Assembly (NCBI GenBank): GCA_024276775.1
Contig: JAJRWO010000320.1
Span: 1-17,714, forward strand
Direction: 5' to 3'
Length of the DNA stretch: 17,714 nucleotides
Source: Gammaproteobacteria bacterium
GTDB taxonomy: Bacteria > Pseudomonadota > Gammaproteobacteria > Tenderiales > Tenderiaceae
This document shows, piece by piece, positions 14,504-17,714 of the stretch (position 1 is the stretch's first letter; every line of letters starts with the position of its first letter). The notes below the pieces were generated by a model. It saw only the letters and a program-made list of their open reading frames with translations. It did not search any database and was not told the DNA's origin. The position numbers and the translations under genes are program-made.

Positions 14504-14680
14504 TTAGTCAGGCCACACTCGCTGAGAGACAAAACCAGAAGCGGCGGCAGGTTTTGGCACTGCTTTTTTAGCACGCACAGGCACCTTTTTAGCCGCCGTT
14601 GGTGCTGTCGCAGTTTTGGTTTCTACTGCTGCCAGTGTTTCACTTCCAACAATATTCTGATTCTTTTTTTTTATATTCAT
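14504..14680 (-). CDS. Second McdB-like small protein (58 aa), orphan in cso operon
   Basis: A 58-codon frame with a strong AGGAG site 6 nt before the ATG. The product is lysine/alanine/proline-rich and probably disordered: MNIKKKNQNIVGSETLAAVE, then TAAKKVPVRAKKAVPKPAAA, ending SGFVSQRVWPD. The last five residues RVWPD are identical to those of the McdB-like protein encoded beside ParA at 9069-9239, while the rest is unlike it. It lies 56 nt downstream of acRAF on the same strand with no ParA gene next to it. The reading is an orphan McdB-type protein that binds the carboxysome or McdA through the tail. Alternatively it is a cargo peptide of another kind that shares a docking motif. Confidence 0.75.
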   Translation of the reverse strand: MNIKKKNQNIVGSETLAAVETKTATAPTAAKKVPVRAKKAVPKPAAASGFVSQRVWPD

Positions 14681-14736
14681 CACTCTCTCCTAGTTAAACA
14701 CGTCCAGAGTCGTTAGCACTCATTAACATCGATTAT

Positions 14737-14997
14737 TCACGGCACGGACGGCGGCACTAACTCATCGAGCATTTCTGCATAACGCTTAATATTTTCATTC
14801 ACTTCACTCTCTTCTTCTTCAGATTTGAGTGTTATTGATACATGGGTACGTCCAAAGCTCATATCAGGGTAGTAATCTTCTCGCTCGGCTAACTCAGCAG
14901 CAAGATCAAGGAAGTCACGCGTGTCATCATAACTTTCAAACTCAAAGCGGCCTTCCAGACGCGCTGGGCGTTTACGTACTTTCCAGTGATCACTCAT
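14737..14997 (-). CDS. acRAF: acRAF, PCD-like Rubisco assembly factor
   Basis: Alpha-carboxysome Rubisco assembly chaperone with the pterin-4a-carbinolamine dehydratase fold. It has 86 residues: MSDHWKVRKRPARLEGRFEF, SYDDTRDFLDLAAELAERED, YYPDMSFGRTHVSITL and a C-terminal helix NENIKRYAEMLDELV. The fold matches PCD, but the active-site pair of histidines of true dehydratases (HHPDW) is replaced by Tyr-Tyr (YYPDM), so enzymatic activity is unlikely. This loss and the cso location are typical of acRAF. GGGAG lies 8 nt upstream. It starts 14 nt after the bacterioferritin-like gene. Confidence 0.9.
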   Translation of the reverse strand: MSDHWKVRKRPARLEGRFEFESYDDTRDFLDLAAELAEREDYYPDMSFGRTHVSITLKSEEEESEVNENIKRYAEMLDELVPPSVP

Positions 14998-15011
14998 GTG
15001 AGACTCCCGTC

Positions 15012-15464
15012 TTATTTCTCAACTGGCAATTGTTCGCCTGATATTTCCTGCCACCATTCCTGTATACCAGAGGCGTGCTGTTGCTCTTCTTTCAGCAGCG
15101 CTTCAAAAAAAATTCGATTTTCATGATCCTGAGCGCGTTTACAATACTGTGCAGCCTGGGCATAAAAATTGATAATTTCTGTCTCTAAATTAACGGTATG
15201 CTGGATTAGCTCGGGGAGTGAGCCATCAAGGCGAGCAGGCCTCAAATGACTTCCAGACGGCGCTACACCTACGGCCAACATACGACCAATAATCCGCTCC
15301 GCATGCGCCATCTCTTTTTGCGCCTCAAGACGAAATTTATCGCCCGCTTGCGGCATGCCGCGAAGCGCCAACATCCGCCCCAAAGAAAGATATTGCTGAA
15401 CGGCAGAAAGCTCAAAACTTAATGCTCGTCCAAGGTATCCAAATATTACCGGATCTTGTGTCAT
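15012..15464 (-). CDS. bfr: Bacterioferritin-like protein of the cso operon
   Basis: Ferritin-like four-helix protein of 150 residues; genes of this kind are common in proteobacterial cso operons, with unclear function. All six di-iron ligands of bacterioferritin fall at the standard numbers: Glu18, Glu51, His54, Glu94, Glu127 and His130. Met52, the haem ligand, is also present (KEMAHAERI, 50-58). So the ferroxidase centre looks intact, and it could store or oxidise iron. It is preceded by a hairpin (15497-15517) and followed 14 nt later by acRAF. It may be a dodecamer-to-24-mer cage in the cytosol or may contact the carboxysome; location is not shown by sequence. Confidence 0.88.
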   Translation of the reverse strand: MTQDPVIFGYLGRALSFELSAVQQYLSLGRMLALRGMPQAGDKFRLEAQKEMAHAERIIGRMLAVGVAPSGSHLRPARLDGSLPELIQHTVNLETEIINFYAQAAQYCKRAQDHENRIFFEALLKEEQQHASGIQEWWQEISGEQLPVEK

Positions 15465-15496
15465 CAGCTACACTACCTACTGCTTAACGACGAGCT

Positions 15497-15517
15497 GGGT
15501 GTAGCGACACTACACCC
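15497..15517 (-). other. Stable stem-loop between csoS1 and bfr
   Basis: GGGTGTAG and CTACACCC are a perfect 8-bp stem (9 with the flanking T-A) around a 5-base loop, 14 nt after the csoS1 stop. No U-tract follows on the minus strand, so it is more likely a 3'-end stabilising or processing hairpin that keeps shell-protein mRNA abundant than a full terminator. Confidence 0.6.
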
Positions 15518-15531
15518 AAACTCTTACCGAA

Positions 15532-15822
15532 TTACGCGCCACCTAATACAGGTTCAACTTCTTTGTGTGGACGCGCAATGATGTGTGCCGCAACAAGACC
15601 GTCACCCACACGTTCACATGCATCAGCGCCCGCACGAACAGCTGCGTTGACAGCACCTGTTTCGCCACGAACCAAAATAGTCACATAACCGCCACCCACA
15701 AATTCACGACCGATTAGGCGTACTTCTGCCGCTTTAGTCATTGCATCTGCTGCTTCGATTGCAGGAACCAGGCCGCGAGTTTCGATCATTCCCAGTGCGA
15801 TACCGTATGTCTCATTTGCCAT
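15532..15822 (-). CDS. csoS1A: CsoS1 shell hexamer protein (copy 2, 96 aa)
   Basis: Major alpha-carboxysome shell protein, single BMC domain, forming the flat hexameric tiles. It starts MANETYGIALGMIETRGLVP and ends with HKEVEPVLGGA. The pore and edge motifs of CsoS1 are present (FVGGGYVTILVRGETGAV and RPHKEVEPVL). From YGIALG to VEPVL the 88 residues are identical to the upstream copy at 15854-16165, but the DNA differs at many third positions. A GAGG site precedes the ATG. 31 nt separate the two copies. The A/C subtype letter is arbitrary. Confidence 0.95.
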   Translation of the reverse strand: MANETYGIALGMIETRGLVPAIEAADAMTKAAEVRLIGREFVGGGYVTILVRGETGAVNAAVRAGADACERVGDGLVAAHIIARPHKEVEPVLGGA

Positions 15823-15853
15823 GATAATTTTCCTCTATGGATTAAGTTTAAAA

Positions 15854-16165
15854 TTACAGAGTGCGGTTTGAATCGCTGCTCATTGCTAATACAGGCTCAA
15901 CTTCTTTGTGTGGACGCGCAATGATATGTGCAGCGACAAGGCCGTCACCCACACGTTCACATGCATCAGCACCCGCGCGAACGGCCGCGTTGACGGCACC
16001 TGTTTCGCCGCGTACCAGGATGGTGACGTAACCGCCGCCCACAAATTCACGACCAATCAGACGTACTTCTGCCGCTTTGGTCATTGCATCTGCTGCTTCA
16101 ATAGCAGGAACCAGACCGCGTGTTTCGATCATACCCAATGCGATACCGTAATTGTTTTCGCTCAT
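15854..16165 (-). CDS. csoS1C: CsoS1 shell hexamer protein (copy 1, 103 aa)
   Basis: Shell BMC-H protein like the next gene, starting MSENNYGIALGMIETRGLVP. Over 88 residues it is identical to the downstream copy; only the N-terminal residues and the C-terminus differ (VEPVLAMSSDSNRTL instead of VEPVLGGA). The longer tail may give it a distinct position or partner. A GGAG site lies about 10 nt before the ATG. It follows csoS4B by 54 nt. The A/C/B letter cannot be assigned from sequence alone. Confidence 0.94.
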   Translation of the reverse strand: MSENNYGIALGMIETRGLVPAIEAADAMTKAAEVRLIGREFVGGGYVTILVRGETGAVNAAVRAGADACERVGDGLVAAHIIARPHKEVEPVLAMSSDSNRTL

Positions 16166-16219
16166 TGCTCTATCTCCATCTTGATGAATATTAACTTGTT
16201 AAAAAAAATTCTTGTCTCA

Positions 16220-16510
16220 CTAATTCAATACTTCACTTTCGACCGGCTGTTTCATCTGGCCTGAATCATCACCCCAGAAATCTATAATTCCTCCGATAGT
16301 GAGATCAGTCATCACTTCTGGATCACCACAGGCATAACGTCCTGCCGATCCACTGACGACAAACACCCAGTTACCTTCTCGAACACCGCAGGTATCCACG
16401 GCGACATGTAACTTTCCTTTTCTATCACGCAATACTCTCAGGCTCATCTTTTGTAGCCCAGGATGACGCAACGTACATACCAGCGATCCTTCGACCCTAA
16501 GGATCTCCAT
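16220..16510 (-). CDS. csoS4B: CsoS4B pentameric vertex protein
   Basis: BMC-P (EutN/CcmL family) protein that caps the twelve icosahedral vertices of the carboxysome. It has 96 residues with the family pattern: MEILRVEGSLVCTLRHPGL, VAVDTCGVREGNWVFVVSGS and DLTIGGIIDFWGDDSG. The C-terminal QMKQPVESEVLN tail is longer than in CsoS4A. Its ATG shares a base with the csoS4A stop (TGATG), so it is translationally coupled. Confidence 0.93.
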   Translation of the reverse strand: MEILRVEGSLVCTLRHPGLQKMSLRVLRDRKGKLHVAVDTCGVREGNWVFVVSGSAGRYACGDPEVMTDLTIGGIIDFWGDDSGQMKQPVESEVLN

Positions 16511-16761
16511 CAGGCGTCGGCCTCATCCCAATAATCAATAATGCCAACAATCGTCAGATCACTCGGGTATTCTTTACTGCCAGCCGCTTCACGTGCCGCA
16601 GAACTGCCGACACAGATCACCCAATCACCCGGTGCGCAACCAACCGAATCCACCGCAACCAGGCGTGACTCACCATCAAGCACGACCTGCAAATGCTTAT
16701 GCGCCATGCCTGGAATTCGATTGGTCGCTACCAGTGGTTTTTCAACCTTGCAAATCTTCAT
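16510..16761 (-). CDS. csoS4A: CsoS4A pentameric vertex protein
   Basis: BMC-P vertex protein of 83 residues: MKICKVEKPLVATNRIPGMA, VAVDSVGCAPGDWVICVGSS and DLTIVGIIDYWDE. Its ATG overlaps the csoSCA stop by one base (TAATG). The order csoSCA-csoS4A-csoS4B-csoS1 is the standard alpha-carboxysome order. Confidence 0.94.
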   Translation of the reverse strand: MKICKVEKPLVATNRIPGMAHKHLQVVLDGESRLVAVDSVGCAPGDWVICVGSSAAREAAGSKEYPSDLTIVGIIDYWDEADA

Positions 16762-17714
16762 TAATGCGTCTCCTGTTGATTCAGTTCCAGGGAGCTACCA
16801 ATCACCTCAGCTTTAGCATCATTCTGGCAATCACGCACCATCATCAAGCTGTGTAACAAACCACGTTCAACATACGTTGGAAAGCGAGCCCGCAACGCAC
16901 CATTTAATTGATGGCAGCGTGCCACCGCGCGTTCTTTAGCCGCCGGCACATGGCCGTGGTAGTCATAACGAATCACAACAGGAATCGGCAGGCCACGATT
17001 AGCATTCAAGCCCGTAAAGATTTTGATTCCAACATCCATATCCTTGGCACCTTCTTCTACTGTCTGCAAATAAGCAAAATAGGTTAGATTACGCAACTGG
17101 ATTTCTTCGAAACCAATCCCCATGCCAATAAAGCGCTCTTGATGGCCAATATCACTATAACAACCGTTATGATACTGCCTGACATAATCAATCTGCGACA
17201 GGTTCCCACATAACAAACGCACACAAAGCCGCTGCATTCCTGGCATCGGCAACGAAACACCCATGACACTGCATTTGTCTTCAATATATCTGTTCAGCGC
17301 CATTTCAGCATTCACATTCGTTGCTGAACGAGTCGCGTGATAGAGATCAGAGGCATCGATATATTCTGTCACATCAATTTCACCTTCGCCATTTGGCAGG
17401 TGCAGACGAATCACATCACTATCCGTATCAAGGCCAATCAATAGCAAGTCAATCGAAGCCCCACAACAAAAACTATTTTCAATGCTCTTACGAAAATCCT
17501 TTAATCGCTCTAGTGCCGCCGCTGCCGCAACCGCGGTGTCGCTACCGTGAGCGGCGCAACCTTCGCGGCTCGGTTGAGATGAACTGTGGTGATAAACCGC
17601 CACTTTCAAATACCGAGTATTGGCATCAGCCGGGTTAGGGCGCGCTTCACGATGCCTTAGCATTTCAGTCTCAACCCATTTTTGCAGGCTATCATCCACA
17701 TCAAACATGGCACC
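16761..17714 (-). CDS. csoSCA: Carboxysomal carbonic anhydrase CsoSCA (N-terminus off window)
   Basis: Shell-associated epsilon/beta-type zinc carbonic anhydrase that turns HCO3- into CO2 for Rubisco inside the carboxysome. The frame is open to the window edge; 317 residues are visible of a protein usually a little over 500. Two of the three zinc ligands can be seen: the first His of YHHSSS (fragment 42) and Cys of SREGC (fragment 53), separated by 11 as are His242 and Cys253 of the H. neapolitanus enzyme. The remaining Cys and the Asp-Arg pair (Cys173, Asp175, Arg177) would fall about 25 residues beyond the edge. The C-terminal domain includes IGMGIGFEEIQLRNLTYFAY and GLPIPVVIRYDYHGHVP. Its stop overlaps csoS4A. 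csoS2, cbbS and cbbL are expected just outside. Confidence 0.95.
   Translation of the reverse strand, partial: GAMFDVDDSLQKWVETEMLRHREARPNPADANTRYLKVAVYHHSSSQPSREGCAAHGSDTAVAAAAALERLKDFRKSIENSFCCGASIDLLLIGLDTDSDVIRLHLPNGEGEIDVTEYIDASDLYHATRSATNVNAEMALNRYIEDKCSVMGVSLPMPGMQRLCVRLLCGNLSQIDYVRQYHNGCYSDIGHQERFIGMGIGFEEIQLRNLTYFAYLQTVEEGAKDMDVGIKIFTGLNANRGLPIPVVIRYDYHGHVPAAKERAVARCHQLNGALRARFPTYVERGLLHSLMMVRDCQNDAKAEVIGSSLELNQQETH

Noticed and set aside
14477..14716. Plus-strand 79-codon frame
   Set aside because: Antisense to the 58-aa mcdB-like gene; Cys/His/Phe-rich composition typical of a shadow of a K/A/P-rich protein.
15532..16165. Tandem repeat or assembly duplication of csoS1
   Set aside because: The many silent differences and different termini show two genuine, older paralogues, as is normal for cso operons.
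1..17714. CRISPR array, tRNA, rRNA, prophage or insertion sequence
   Set aside because: No regular spaced repeats, no cloverleaf sequence, no transposase or integrase reading frame was found in either strand.

Overview
The window comes from the chromosome of an autotrophic gammaproteobacterium, most likely a sulfur oxidiser with alpha-carboxysomes. The right end (about 11.08 kb to 17.7 kb, all on the minus strand) is the downstream half of a cso carboxysome locus. The left end is an ordinary gammaproteobacterial housekeeping cluster (DUF2066 - pgsA-like - perM-like - hda - nadC). The species cannot be named from the sequence alone.

Layout from left to right. (1) 1-4126, minus strand: a tightly packed operon of a DUF2066 periplasmic protein, a CDP-alcohol phosphatidyltransferase, an AI-2E family permease, Hda and the start of NadC (cut by the window edge). 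(2) 4127-4656: a divergent intergenic region ending in a long perfect dyad that covers a TATAAT box. (3) 4657-7020, plus strand: an ExeA/GspA-type AAA ATPase and GspB. (4) 7050-8545, plus strand: a possible small ORF, an A/T-rich HxlR regulator plus DNA-3-methyladenine glycosylase I (tag) pair, and two tiny coupled ORFs. (5) 8575-10334, minus strand: a four-gene ParA cluster closed by an intrinsic terminator. It holds a 140-codon unknown gene broken by two homopolymer frameshifts, a ParA/McdA ATPase, a 56-aa McdB-like protein and a 103-aa unknown protein. (6) 10470-11027, plus strand: a NUDIX protein. (7) 11083-14380, minus strand: an inorganic-carbon module of SbtA bicarbonate transporter, carboxysome PII-like protein, CbbR-type LysR regulator and CsoS1D shell trimer. 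(8) 14504-17714, minus strand: csoSCA (partial), csoS4A, csoS4B, two csoS1 copies, a bacterioferritin-like gene, acRAF and a second 58-aa McdB-like gene.

How the genes fit together: SbtA imports bicarbonate and the PII-like protein probably gates it. CbbR senses carbon/redox state. CsoSCA makes CO2 inside a shell of CsoS1 hexamers, CsoS4 pentamers and CsoS1D gated trimers, and acRAF helps assemble Rubisco (cbbLS and csoS2 should lie just beyond the right edge). The ParA-like ATPase and the small McdB-like proteins probably space the carboxysomes along the nucleoid.

The most notable observations are two unrelated-looking small ORFs, 5 kb apart, that end in the same pentapeptide RVWPD. One overlaps the ParA gene and the other is an orphan at the end of the cso operon, which suggests a two-adaptor carboxysome positioning system. 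The ParA cluster also carries two unrecognised proteins, one of which can be restored to a single 140-aa frame by adding one base in each of two homopolymer runs.
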